Shown: positions 54,351-63,152, counted from the stretch's first letter. The stretch is 64,000 bases of DNA from Aquisalinus luteolus (GCF_009712425.2 NZ_VCJR02000001.1:372001-436000), one strand, 5' to 3'. Notes: generated from the sequence alone by a model not told the origin. Made by a program: numbers and translations.

Positions 54351-55799
54351 ATGGCCGGTATTGGCAAATCAATCAGCTATCTGGTCGAGCGGCGGCATAA
54401 CCTGCCTGCGCGCCTGCTTGCGCTGACCGTTGCCTTCATCATCGTCGCCGAGATCGTCGTCTTCGTGCCGTCTGTTGCCAAGTTCCGCTTCGATTACCTG
54501 CAGGAGCGTATCGAACGTGCCTATCTGATCTCGGTTTCCTTCGAAGTAGCCCCTGACAACATGATCGAACCGGAGACGGTCCGCACCCTGTTCGAGACGG
54601 CAGAGATCATCGGTGTGCGTATCGATGCCGGTGGTCGCAGCCAGTTGATCCTCGCGCCCGGCAGCGAGGCGAGTGGTGAAGGCGGCGACGACGAAACCCG
54701 GATGGACAGGAAGCTTGTCGACCTGCGCGATGCTTCACCGTTGCAGCTTATCGGCGATGCTCTCGGCAATATGGTCTCTCCATCCAACATGTATCTGATG
54801 GTGCAGGGCTCGCCACCGTCTTCACCAGATACGACAGTGGATATCGTGATCGAGAAGGCCCCGCTGCGTGACGCACTCTGGCGCTATGCCGTTGGCATTT
54901 TGGGGTTGTCCATCGTCATCTGCATCATCGTCGCCGGGGCGGTCTATTTCACGATCCTGTTCATCTTTGTACGGCCCATGGTCAAGTTGACGGCGAACAT
55001 GGCCCGGTTCCAGCGCAAGCCGGAGGATGAAAGCGCTATGATGCGCCCGTCAGGCCGGCGCGACGAGATCGGCCAGGCGGAGCGTGTTCTTGCCGACATG
55101 CAGGCGGAGCTGAGATCGGCCCTGCGCCAGAAATCGCGTCTGGCGACGCTGGGCGAGGGCATGTCCAAGATCAACCACGACCTGAGGAACGTACTGGCCA
55201 GCGCCATGCTGATGTCCGACAGGCTGTCGCGAAGCGAGGACCCGCAGGTCAAGCGTCTCGCCCCGCGCCTGATCAAGGCTCTCGATCGGGCGGTGGTCAT
55301 GTGCCAAGCGACGCTCGACTATGGCCGGGCCGAGGTGAAGGAGCGCGAAAGCGTCAACCTGTTCGATATCGTCGAAGAAACCTCCGACGCGCTGAAGATC
55401 TTCACCGAGGGCGAGCCGCCGATACGGTTCATCAACCATGTCTCGCCGCGCGTGGAGCTGATGGCCGATCGAACCCAACTCTTCCGTGGACTGTTCAACC
55501 TTGCCCGCAATGCGGCTGAGGCGCTTGCTGCCAGCGAACAGTCTGCGCCCCAGGTGACCTTTTCGGCTGAGCGGACCGACCGTCTCGTCATCATCGATGT
55601 GCAGGACAATGGCCCCGGCTTGCCCGTCGCGGCGCAGGAGCATTTGTTTGTACCGTTCAAGGGTTCCGTCCGTCAGGGCGGCTCGGGGCTGGGTCTTGCC
55701 ATCGCGGCTGAAACCGTCCGCGCCCATGGCGGCGAGATCGTCCTGAAAGAGACAGGGTCGGATGGAACGACGTTCCGTATCACCCTGCCGGCCCAGTAA
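54351..55799 (+). CDS. Sensor histidine kinase
   Basis: A 482-residue membrane kinase. Two hydrophobic segments (about 18-40 and 178-208) flank a periplasmic sensor of about 140 residues with no recognised fold. A HAMP-like linker follows. The phospho-acceptor His lies in KINHDLRNVLASAMLMSDRL (about 270), and the ATPase part has NLARNAAEAL (N box), DVQDNGPGL (G1) and GGSGLGLAIA (G2). No response-regulator gene adjoins it, so it is an orphan kinase. It starts 49 bases after the oxidoreductase gene. Confidence 0.9.
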   Translation: MAGIGKSISYLVERRHNLPARLLALTVAFIIVAEIVVFVPSVAKFRFDYLQERIERAYLISVSFEVAPDNMIEPETVRTLFETAEIIGVRIDAGGRSQLILAPGSEASGEGGDDETRMDRKLVDLRDASPLQLIGDALGNMVSPSNMYLMVQGSPPSSPDTTVDIVIEKAPLRDALWRYAVGILGLSIVICIIVAGAVYFTILFIFVRPMVKLTANMARFQRKPEDESAMMRPSGRRDEIGQAERVLADMQAELRSALRQKSRLATLGEGMSKINHDLRNVLASAMLMSDRLSRSEDPQVKRLAPRLIKALDRAVVMCQATLDYGRAEVKERESVNLFDIVEETSDALKIFTEGEPPIRFINHVSPRVELMADRTQLFRGLFNLARNAAEALAASEQSAPQVTFSAERTDRLVIIDVQDNGPGLPVAAQEHLFVPFKGSVRQGGSGLGLAIAAETVRAHGGEIVLKETGSDGTTFRITLPAQ

Positions 55800-55822
55800 G
55801 TCATCAGCCTGGCTTACCAGTC

Positions 55823-56278
55823 TCAACTGACCAGTCTGGGATAGCAGGGGGCGCCGCGGGGTGGTTCAGACTCTGCCGCATCCAGTATAATGCCGTCTGC
55901 TGACAGTTTCCGTGCGAATATCCGCATCGCGGCAGCAAGTGCATCCTGCCCTGTTGGCCGGACCATGGTCCGACAGCGTAATTGCGCTTCCCGGTCACGT
56001 CCGGCCTGTGTGGCGGAGAGCAGGCCGGCAAAGGCAATCTCATCAGCGCTCATGACCATGCTGTGTGCCGGATGGAGCCGCAACGGACGGCGGGCATGGG
56101 TATCGATCAGGCGCATCACCTGCAACAGGGCCTCCGCCGGGCTGTCTTCGCGCAACGTGTCATGCACCGGTGCAGCGCAGGGGCAGGCGAACAGGCGCAG
56201 GGCCGAGATGATGAACAGGGCCGGGTCTTCGGTCCTGTCCGCCGGCAGCGGCAAAGGCAGGGGTCTTGTCGCACTCAT
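55823..56278 (-). CDS. Hypothetical protein, 151 residues
   Basis: A 151-residue soluble protein with no signal peptide. Pro and Arg are common at the N-terminus (MSATRPLPLPLPADRTEDP), followed by helical segments with LRLFACPCAAP and MVMSADEIAFAGLLSATQAG. The C-terminus ends PPRGAPCYPRLVS. I do not recognise a family. It converges on the histidine kinase gene, with only 23 bases between the stop codons. Confidence 0.55.
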   Translation of the reverse strand: MSATRPLPLPLPADRTEDPALFIISALRLFACPCAAPVHDTLREDSPAEALLQVMRLIDTHARRPLRLHPAHSMVMSADEIAFAGLLSATQAGRDREAQLRCRTMVRPTGQDALAAAMRIFARKLSADGIILDAAESEPPRGAPCYPRLVS

Positions 56279-56464
56279 GAACTCACTTCTCCCATTGCAT
56301 TCAGGTAGGCATTCAGGGTTTTCATGGCCGACTTCCGATCAGGTTTCCTGTCGAAAGCAGCGGATGACAGAGGATAGTCACAGTTGCGAATAATTATCAA
56401 TAGCAGAATTTACGCGCAGTGCGCAGCCTTGTTGATGCCACATTCTTGCGGCTTTCTGTTAAGC

Positions 56465-57217
56465 ATGGACAGGAAACTCAGCTCATTGATTGCCCCCGCC
56501 GCCCTTGCCGTTTCGGCACTGATGGCCTTTACATTGCCCGCCTCTGCACAGGTTCGCGGCAGTGCTGCCGTTGACGCGCAGACCGGTGAGGAAATTTCCC
56601 CGCAAGATACCCAGCGCTGGGATGGCGACATCGATGGCCGTCTCGCCGGCGGCCGGGATGATCGTGGCGCTGATCGAGACCGGGACTATGACCGCGAACG
56701 CGGCTATGATCGTGATTCCGACAGGGGCCGCGATTATGATCGCGACTACAGCCGGGGGCAGGTGCGTGGCCAGGATGGCAATCGCTACCAGGAAGACGCT
56801 CGCCGCTACTCCGATAATTACCGCGGATATTCGGATGACTACCGCCGCCGCTACAGCGACAACCGCCGCTATGACCGAGACTATCGGGACCGTTACGATT
56901 ATCGCGGTCGCGACTACCGCTATCGCTATGACCGCAATCGGGGCAGCAGCTTCGACCTTTCCGTTGACCTTGGCGACGTGACGATCGGCTATTCCGATGG
57001 CTACCGCGACGGCTATTACGTCTATTACAATGGTCGCAATCGCTATCGCCATCGCGACTGGCGCTCGGGCTACAGCAATTACAACTATCGCTGCCATCCT
57101 GTAAGCTACAGTGAATGGCATCGCGGTCGCCGCGTGCCGGTGACGGGAACCATGTGCTATGACCGTTACGGTTATGGCTATGTCGTGCCGGGCAGCGTCC
57201 GCTATGGCCGCTGGTAG
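56465..57217 (+). CDS. Tyr/Arg/Asp-rich exported protein
   Basis: A 250-residue protein with a signal peptide (residues 1-28, ending LPASAQ). The mature centre is an extreme low-complexity tract of Asp, Arg and Tyr (DRDRDYDRERGYDRDSDRG and further copies to about residue 160). The C-terminal 90 residues are more ordered and RcnB-like in flavour (FDLSVDLGDVTIGYSDGY, CHPVSYSEWHRGRRVPV). It is probably a periplasmic or cell-surface protein. The start at 56465 gives the signal peptide directly. Confidence 0.65.
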   Translation: MDRKLSSLIAPAALAVSALMAFTLPASAQVRGSAAVDAQTGEEISPQDTQRWDGDIDGRLAGGRDDRGADRDRDYDRERGYDRDSDRGRDYDRDYSRGQVRGQDGNRYQEDARRYSDNYRGYSDDYRRRYSDNRRYDRDYRDRYDYRGRDYRYRYDRNRGSSFDLSVDLGDVTIGYSDGYRDGYYVYYNGRNRYRHRDWRSGYSNYNYRCHPVSYSEWHRGRRVPVTGTMCYDRYGYGYVVPGSVRYGRW

Positions 57218-57335
57218 GCATTCAGCCTCTGGCTCCGCGAATCACGTAATCCAGCCTCCATCTTCTTGAAGTCACGGCCTCGTGAACCCATATGAATAGG
57301 GTAGAGGGCCGCAGACAAAGCAAGGAGATAAGAGA

Positions 57336-57800
57336 ATGAGTTCCACTGCCCGCAAAGGGTCTGTCCAAGAGCAGCTGCGGCCGGCATGGACGCCCATCAA
57401 TACCGCCATCATGGTTGTCGCCTTTATCATTGGCGCCTGGCCGGTAGGCCTGTTCATGATCGCCTATATGATCTGGGGTCAGGCCTGGGGCCTTGATTTC
57501 AGCACATGGGGCAAGTCCGATAGCGTTTCGCGCACGGGCGAAAAGGTGAAGTCGGCTTTCGACAAGGCGTTCGATGGCAAGGCATCGTCCTCGCGCACCG
57601 GCAACAGCGCTTTCGATGAATGGCGCGATGCTGAACTGCGCCGCATCGAGGAAGAGCGCCAGAAGCTGGAAACCGCCAAGCGTGAGTTCCAGGCCTATAT
57701 GGAAGAGATGCAGAAAGCCCGCGACAAGGAAGAATTCGACCGTTTCAAGTCGCGCTGGGACAATAATGCAACAGGCACGGATACCCCTTCCGGCCAGTAA
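57336..57800 (+). CDS. DUF2852 membrane protein
   Basis: A 154-residue protein of the alphaproteobacterial DUF2852 family. The N-terminal QLRPAWTPINTAIMVVAFI and IGAWPVGLFMIAYMIWGQAWG form two membrane helices (about 18-50). The following part (about 75-150) is a charged coiled coil (LRRIEEERQKLETAKREFQ). The function is unknown. An AAGGAG site precedes the start and a strong terminator follows. Confidence 0.85.
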   Translation: MSSTARKGSVQEQLRPAWTPINTAIMVVAFIIGAWPVGLFMIAYMIWGQAWGLDFSTWGKSDSVSRTGEKVKSAFDKAFDGKASSSRTGNSAFDEWRDAELRRIEEERQKLETAKREFQAYMEEMQKARDKEEFDRFKSRWDNNATGTDTPSGQ

Positions 57801-57826
57801 GTCCCTGAAAATATACACCTATCCGG

Positions 57827-57858
57827 AAATCCGGCGTCAGAAACGCCGGATTTTTTTA
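57827..57858 (+). terminator. Intrinsic terminator after the DUF2852 gene
   Basis: The stem ATCCGGCGT/ACGCCGGAT with a five-base loop is followed by seven T residues. Confidence 0.9.
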
Positions 57859-57869
57859 TGCGCTGAAAG

Positions 57870-57894
57870 CGAACTGGTCAGCCCAAGAATCGTT
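57870..57894 (+). promoter_or_regulatory. Candidate EcfG-type promoter
   Basis: CGAAC, 16 bases, then CGTT, 38 bases before the start of the 54-residue gene at 57932. It differs from GGAAC-N16/17-CGTT at one base. Confidence 0.45.
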
Positions 57895-57931
57895 TTATGA
57901 ACAGTAGCGTAACAGGATAGGAGAAAAAACC

Positions 57932-58096
57932 ATGCTCCGCTATGTTCTTGTTCTGATTATCTTTGCCGTAGGCCTCCCCTTGGTCATGATCTCGCTCGGT
58001 GCGCAGAATGACCAGCCGGACGCTATAAATTATGGGGAAGATGCGTTTGTCGAACAACAGGCACCTTACTCCGCCGCATCCGTTTCGGTGATGTAG
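57932..58096 (+). CDS. Small membrane protein, 54 residues
   Basis: An intact 54-codon frame (ATG 57932 to TAG 58096). An N-terminal hydrophobic helix (about 4-24, LRYVLVLIIFAVGLPLVMIS) is followed by a polar, acidic tail (NDQPDAINYGEDAFVEQ). An AGGAG site precedes the ATG by about 9 bases. A strong upstream terminator and a candidate EcfG promoter make it an independent unit. The family is unknown. Confidence 0.6.
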   Translation: MLRYVLVLIIFAVGLPLVMISLGAQNDQPDAINYGEDAFVEQQAPYSAASVSVM

Positions 58097-58119
58097 GAGA
58101 GAGACAATCTCTTGGCATG

Positions 58120-58158
58120 GTCAGGTGACTGATCGCCTGACGGTTTGCACTTGTTTTC
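58120..58158 (+). terminator. Probable terminator after the 54-residue gene
   Basis: The stem GTCAGGTGA/TCGCCTGAC (one G-T pair) has a CTGA loop and is followed by a T-rich stretch. Confidence 0.5.
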
Positions 58159-58278
58159 GCGTTTACATGGCGTCACGCCAATGGCAGCGCTCCGAATTTC
58201 AAAAAACGTCAATCATCTCTGTAAGAACCAAATCCCTTTGTGCGCTGTTCTCAGACAGACACTGCATGGAGACGTGAT

Positions 58279-59001
58279 ATGGCAAGATTTTTCGGATTTA
58301 TCTTTTTTGTGGCCCTGCTGGTCGGTGGCGCGCTTTACCTGATCGATCGAAATGGCGGCTCGATCGGCGAGGAACCTGCGCTGGCCGATAACAGCGATGT
58401 GGATGTGATGGCCCGCCAGGAACGGGCAGTGCGGAGTGTCGATCGTTCTGTGGAACGGGCCGGCAAGCTGGCCGAAGAGGCCTATGCCCTGGCAGAGGAG
58501 CTGGAGGAAAACGCAACGCGTGCTGAGGAAAGCGCGGAAAAGTCAGCCCAGCTTGCAACCTATAATGACGCGGCCGAGGCATCGGTCACGGCTTCTCTCG
58601 AGGCGGCTGATCGCGCACACGCAACGGCTGTGATCGCTCGCGAAGTGTCGATTATGCTTGCACAGGCCGCTGAGGATGCCAGCGAGGTAACGGATGAGGC
58701 CGAGGAACTGACGAATGTTGCCGTCAGCGTAGAGAAGAGCCAGCGCGAGGCTCGTGAGGCCAAGGAAGAGGCTGCCGAGGCTGCTGCCAAGCTCGAAGAG
58801 GCCGAGGAGGCCGTTGCAAGGGCGACAAATGATGCACAGATCTTTCTCTCCCAGCGTGATGGGGAAACGGTGAAAAGCCGCCGCATGGCATCCGGCTATG
58901 GCAACGCGTACACTGGTTCCAGTAACCCCAATCTGGTTTACGAGGAAGAACGCAACCGCTATGTCACCGGCAATATCGCGGACGATGATGACAGTCGCTA
59001 G
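58279..59001 (+). CDS. Membrane-anchored Ala/Glu coiled-coil protein
   Basis: A 240-residue protein with one N-terminal membrane helix (ARFFGFIFFVALLVGGALYL, residues 2-21). A long Ala/Glu/Lys-rich coiled coil follows (about 55-200, SVEKSQREAREAKEEAAEAA), with a polar C-terminus. It resembles the protein at 61289 in layout and composition. The coiled coil could bridge envelope layers or scaffold proteins. It has no catalytic motif. The start at 58279 removes a non-conserved-looking extension of 13 residues. Confidence 0.6.
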   Translation: MARFFGFIFFVALLVGGALYLIDRNGGSIGEEPALADNSDVDVMARQERAVRSVDRSVERAGKLAEEAYALAEELEENATRAEESAEKSAQLATYNDAAEASVTASLEAADRAHATAVIAREVSIMLAQAAEDASEVTDEAEELTNVAVSVEKSQREAREAKEEAAEAAAKLEEAEEAVARATNDAQIFLSQRDGETVKSRRMASGYGNAYTGSSNPNLVYEEERNRYVTGNIADDDDSR

Positions 59002-59120
59002 GCCGGCACACGGATAGCTTCCGCTTCTTGTGAAAAGCTGTGACGGGACCGGATTGGCATAGTGCGATAGCACTTTGGTCAGTCAGTTCCCGTCATTTTC
59101 CATTTGCAAGGAGCAAACCC

Positions 59121-59570
59121 GTGAAACGTCTGCCCATCATTCTTGCTGCCCTGATTACGGGGCTCTTTCACTTCACCACAGCCAGTGCTGCCGACCCGAT
59201 CTATACCGGCCTGTTCTCCAGCACCGCTGTCGGTGGCTACGACCCGGTTGCCTATTTTACGCAAGGCGAGCCTGTTCAGGGCTCGAAGGAATATACCACA
59301 GACCATGAAGGCGCTGAGTGGCGCTTTTCTTCTGCTGAAAACAGGGACTTGTTCATCGCCAATCCATCCGCCTATGCGCCGCAATATGGCGGCTACTGCG
59401 CCTGGGCGGTCGCGGAAGGCAAGCTGGCAAAGGGCGACCCTTCTTACTGGACCATCGTCGATGGCAAGCTGTATCTCAACTACGATCGCAAGGTGCAGGA
59501 AACTTGGGAGACGGATATCCCGGGCTTTATCATGAAGGCCGATGCCAACTGGCCGGACATTCTGGATTGA
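59121..59570 (+). CDS. Exported YHS-domain protein, GTG start
   Basis: A 149-residue protein with a signal peptide (residues 1-23, ending TASAA). The YHS-like domain (about 25-120) contains GGYDPVAYFTQGEPVQGS, EWRFSSAENRDLFIANP and YGGYCAWAVAEG. YHS proteins often bind metals or haem cofactors. The start codon is GTG with an AAGGAG site 8 bases upstream; a longer frame from 59040 would have no signal peptide. It stands between the coiled-coil gene and the convergent ATPase gene. Confidence 0.8.
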   Translation: MKRLPIILAALITGLFHFTTASAADPIYTGLFSSTAVGGYDPVAYFTQGEPVQGSKEYTTDHEGAEWRFSSAENRDLFIANPSAYAPQYGGYCAWAVAEGKLAKGDPSYWTIVDGKLYLNYDRKVQETWETDIPGFIMKADANWPDILD

Positions 59571-59580
59571 GCATCCTCGC

Positions 59581-61089
59581 CTAGCGTTTCAGGCTTCCCA
59601 ATATGCCGCGCATCAGCGACGAGACGATCCGGTTTGTCGCGGTGCGCGCCACCTGTTTGAGCACTGCCTGTGTGGTGCTCTGGCGCCGAGACCGGCTGCG
59701 CGGCTTTGCTGATGAAGAGCCGCTCGTCTTCGCTTTTTTCGCCTTTTCAGCCTGTTTCGCTTCGCGTTCGGCCTGCTTTCTGGCCTCTGCGGCAGCTTTC
59801 TCTGCGCGTTCGCCAAGAATTTCGTAGGCGGAGCGATTGTCCACGGTCTTGTCATACGTGCCGGCGACGGGGGAGGCGCCGATCGTCTTCTTGCGCTCTG
59901 CCGCCGTCAGCGGCCCCATGCGAGAGGAGGGCGGGCGGATGAGCGTTCGCTCGACAACACCGGGCACGCCCTTGCTCATCAAGGTACTGACGAGTGCTTC
60001 GCCGATCCCAAGCTCGGTAATCACATCTATCGTCTCGAACGCAGGGTTTGGGCGGAATGTCTCTGCCGCTGCGCGGATGACCTTGCGCTCCTTCGGGGTA
60101 AAGGCCCGCAATGCATGCTGGATGCGGTTGCCGAGCTGGCTGGAAACGCTGTCCGGCACGTCCATCGGGTTCTGGGTTACGAAATAGACGCCGACCCCCT
60201 TGGAGCGGATCAGCCGGACGACGGTTTCCACCTTGTCGAGCAGGGCGGGCGGACAATCCTCGAACAGCAGGTGCGCCTCGTCGAAAAAGAAGACGAGCTT
60301 CGGCTTGTCCGGGTCGCCGGCCTCCGGCAGCATCTCGAACAGCTCAGACAGCATCCACAACAGGAAGGTCGCGTAAAGCTTTGGCGACATCATCAGCTTG
60401 TCGGCGGCCAGCACGTTGATGATGCCGCGGCCATCCTCGGCGGTGCGCATGAAATCGTTCAGGTCCAGCGCGGGCTCTGCAAAGAACTGGTCGGCCCCCT
60501 GTTCTTCCAGGGCGAGCAGCTTGCGCTGGATCGCGCCGATGGAGGATGGCGAGACATTGCCGTATTTCGCCTGCAGCTCCTGCCGCCGGTCCGAAATATT
60601 GATCAGTAATGCCCGCAAATCCTTCAGGTCGAGCAGCAGCATGCCTTCATCGTCGGCAACGCGGAAGGCGAGCACCAGAACCCCTTCCTGCGTGTCGTTA
60701 AGGCCCAGCAGCCGCGCCAGCAGCAGCGGGCCCATATCGGTGATCGTCGCCCGTACCGGGTGCCCCTGCTTGCCGAACAGGTCCCACAGGACGGTCGGGT
60801 AGCCCTTCATGTCGTATGGCTCCAGCCCGATCGTCTCGGCCCGTTCCTGCAGGAAGCCCTTCATCGTGCCTGCCTGCGACAGCCCGGCGACATCACCTTT
60901 GACGTCGGAGATGAAGACCGGCACGCCGGCATCGGAAAAGCCCTCGGCGAGAATCTGCAAAGTCACGGTCTTGCCCGTGCCTGTCGCGCCGCAGATCAGC
61001 CCGTGGCGGTTGGCATATTTCAGGGTGAGGGACACAGGGTTCTCGCCCTTGCCGACAAAAATACCCGGATCGCTCATCTGCTCGTTCAT
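59581..61089 (-). CDS. HerA-like (DUF853) ATPase
   Basis: A 502-residue P-loop ATPase. Walker A is [13 protein letters not shown] at about residue 34, Walker B is [12 protein letters not shown] near residue 268, and the sensor/arginine-finger region [19 protein letters not shown] is typical of the DUF853/HerA-like helicase group. A basic, Ala/Lys-rich C-terminal part (about 415-500) may bind nucleic acid. Partners such as NurA are not present here. It converges on the YHS gene, with stop codons 11 bases apart. Confidence 0.88.
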   Translation of the reverse strand: MNEQMSDPGIFVGKGENPVSLTLKYANRHGLICGATGTGKTVTLQILAEGFSDAGVPVFISDVKGDVAGLSQAGTMKGFLQERAETIGLEPYDMKGYPTVLWDLFGKQGHPVRATITDMGPLLLARLLGLNDTQEGVLVLAFRVADDEGMLLLDLKDLRALLINISDRRQELQAKYGNVSPSSIGAIQRKLLALEEQGADQFFAEPALDLNDFMRTAEDGRGIINVLAADKLMMSPKLYATFLLWMLSELFEMLPEAGDPDKPKLVFFFDEAHLLFEDCPPALLDKVETVVRLIRSKGVGVYFVTQNPMDVPDSVSSQLGNRIQHALRAFTPKERKVIRAAAETFRPNPAFETIDVITELGIGEALVSTLMSKGVPGVVERTLIRPPSSRMGPLTAAERKKTIGASPVAGTYDKTVDNRSAYEILGERAEKAAAEARKQAEREAKQAEKAKKAKTSGSSSAKPRSRSRRQSTTQAVLKQVARTATNRIVSSLMRGILGSLKR

Positions 61090-61288
61090 GATCTGCCTGT
61101 CCTCTCCTGATCAGGGCCGATATTCGGCAATACCGCCGCGGGAAACAAGGCCGGATATAGGGTAAAACACAGGCAATTCAGGCATTTGTCAGCGACAGCA
61201 GCCCCGCAGGGCGACGGTTTCGCTTTGGAATGGCGGCCATCGCGGGTAAGGTGCGTTCTGAAACAGAGAATTCGACTGGGGGTCGACA

Positions 61289-62053
61289 ATGAACGTCTTG
61301 AAAATCCTGCTCATCATTGCGGTCGTCATTGCCGCTGTCATCGCGGCGATCATCTTCTCCGGCCGCGAGGTTCCCGAGGTTGCCGAACAGGCTGTCGAGG
61401 AAGTGCAGGAAACAGCTGACCAGATCGGCGATGCCGTGACCGGCGAGGAAGAGCCGGAGCCCGCCCCGCAGGAGACAGCGGTTGTGGATGAGGAAGACCC
61501 CGCCGGTGTGGAACAGGCCGTGGCCGAGGAATTCCCGCTCGGTGACATGGTCAACGAAGCCGCGGCAACCGCCATCACCCGGGCGCGTGAGGCCATCATC
61601 CTGGCCGATCAGGCCGGTGACGATGCAAACAAGGCGATTTCGAACATCGCGATGATGCAGGAAACCGACCCCATTGCCGCCGCAAAGGATGCCGACAGGC
61701 TGGCCGTCGCAGCGATGGAGGCTGCCGAGGAATCTTCCATGGCGGCGCAGGACGCGCTTCTCTCCGCTAGGGAAGCCACACAGGTCGCCGAAGGCATGAC
61801 CAACGAGTATCGTGCGCAGGCGATGGCGGAGGCCAAGGAAGCCCGTGACGCGGCGGATGAAGCGGTGGCCGCTGCCCTCGATGCCGAATCCTATGCTCGC
61901 GAGGCGATCACGGCCGCCGCCGAGGCGGATGCCGCCGCACAGCAGGTGACGCTACCGTCTGAGGAACAGGTCGAACCCGAAGCGGCAGAATCCGAAGCCG
62001 CAGAACCTGAAGCATCCGGGCCGGTTGAAGAAGAAACCGCTGACGAGCGATAA
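61289..62053 (+). CDS. Membrane-anchored Ala/Glu coiled-coil protein (second)
   Basis: A 254-residue protein with an N-terminal helix (LKILLIIAVVIAAVIAAIIF). A long coiled-coil region follows (about 80-220, AAEEVQETADQIG and DAADEAVAAALDAESYAREA-like heptads), and the C-terminal 30 residues are acidic and Pro/Glu-rich. It is similar in layout to the protein at 58279. It is divergent from the HerA-like gene and reads toward an Hpt gene. The function is unknown. Confidence 0.6.
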   Translation: MNVLKILLIIAVVIAAVIAAIIFSGREVPEVAEQAVEEVQETADQIGDAVTGEEEPEPAPQETAVVDEEDPAGVEQAVAEEFPLGDMVNEAAATAITRAREAIILADQAGDDANKAISNIAMMQETDPIAAAKDADRLAVAAMEAAEESSMAAQDALLSAREATQVAEGMTNEYRAQAMAEAKEARDAADEAVAAALDAESYAREAITAAAEADAAAQQVTLPSEEQVEPEAAESEAAEPEASGPVEEETADER

Positions 62054-62195
62054 AGGGATATTCTCCTGTCCGCAGGGCGTCGCTGAACTGCCGCCCATAT
62101 CATGAACGGTCTGTTAATCATTGCTCTGTCATCCTGAGCCGGACGAGGGCGGCACCTTTCATGATCAGGGGCCGCGAGGCGAAGGGGCGACGACG

Positions 62196-62540
62196 ATGAC
62201 TGCAGCGTGCCTGATAGATCTTGACCATCTTGATCTTTATGTTGCCGGCGATGATGCGCTGCGCGACGAAATACTCGGCATTTTCGAGACGCAAGCCGAG
62301 ATGTGGGCCGGGCTGCTTGATCCGGCTGCGGAGGATGCGGCTTGGCGCGATGCTGCCCACGCCCTGAAAGGGGCAGCCCGCGGTGTCGGTGCCTGGCAGC
62401 TGGGTGATATCTGCGCCCGCGCAGAAACGCTGGTCGGGCTTTCGCGCCGGCGTGAAGAGCGGGCTGAACTGCTGGAGCAGCTGCGCAGTACAGGCCGCGA
62501 GACCATCGCCGAAATCCGTCGTCTGCGCGACGGCACCTGA
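62196..62540 (+). CDS. Hpt-domain phosphotransfer protein
   Basis: A 114-residue single-domain histidine phosphotransfer protein. The phospho-acceptor His is at about residue 55 in DAAHALKGAARGVGAWQLGD, and the surrounding helices form the four-helix bundle. It would relay phosphate between a hybrid kinase and a response regulator, neither of which is adjacent. The start at 62196 is the ATG closest to the domain; an upstream frame (62121) has a non-conserved-looking extension. Confidence 0.8.
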   Translation: MTAACLIDLDHLDLYVAGDDALRDEILGIFETQAEMWAGLLDPAAEDAAWRDAAHALKGAARGVGAWQLGDICARAETLVGLSRRREERAELLEQLRSTGRETIAEIRRLRDGT

Positions 62541-62567
62541 CAATCTCTCAAGGTCGGCTCTGAGGCC

Positions 62568-62592
62568 GGAACGTTCGACACCTCACCCTGTT
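62568..62592 (+). promoter_or_regulatory. Candidate EcfG-type promoter of the Host_attach gene
   Basis: GGAAC, 16 bases, then TGTT, 38 bases before ATG 62630. It has a perfect -35 element and one mismatch at the -10. Confidence 0.5.
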
Positions 62593-62629
62593 TGTTATCC
62601 ATAGGGAATAACGGAAAGGATGTGCAATC

Positions 62630-63130
62630 ATGAGAGATTATGCTGACCAGATTACCTGGGTACTCGTCGCCGATGGCGAGAAAGCCCTGTTTTTCCGCAA
62701 TGACGATATCGACACCCAGCCGCTCCTGAACGTCATCAGGAAAGAGGAACTGGACAATCCCCCCACGCGAGAGCAGGCCGCCAATAGACGTGGGCGGATG
62801 AATGACAATGGCGCAGGCGGTGCCCAGAGATCGGCTGTTGATGATACGGACTGGCATGAGTTCGAGCAAGAGCGCTTCGTCGGTGAAATCGCCGATCGCC
62901 TCAACAAGGCCGCGCTGAAAAATGCTTTCGACCGCCTCGTTGTTTTCGCCCCGCCACAGGCGCTTGGCGAGCTGCGCAACGGCTATCACAAGGAAACCGA
63001 GGACCGTATTGTCAAGGAAGTCAGCAGCGACCTGACCAACCACCCGATCGAAAAGATCGAGGCACAGCTTGGTGAGCTCTTCTCAGGCCCGGATCCTGAC
63101 TACGACAAGGACCTGAAGCGTTACGCCTGA
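62630..63130 (+). CDS. Host_attach (host attachment) family protein
   Basis: A 166-residue protein of the Host_attach family. TWVLVADGEKALFFRNDDID at the start and FERLVVFAPPQALGEL-type segments near residue 100 are characteristic, as is DLTNHPIEKIEAQL near the C-terminus. The name comes from a plant-associated bacterium; most members have no tested role in attachment. It resembles an eRF1 domain-2-like fold. AAGGA precedes ATG, and a candidate stress promoter lies upstream. A convergent terminator follows. Confidence 0.82.
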   Translation: MRDYADQITWVLVADGEKALFFRNDDIDTQPLLNVIRKEELDNPPTREQAANRRGRMNDNGAGGAQRSAVDDTDWHEFEQERFVGEIADRLNKAALKNAFDRLVVFAPPQALGELRNGYHKETEDRIVKEVSSDLTNHPIEKIEAQLGELFSGPDPDYDKDLKRYA

Positions 63131-63152
63131 TCAGCCGATAAACACGATATGC

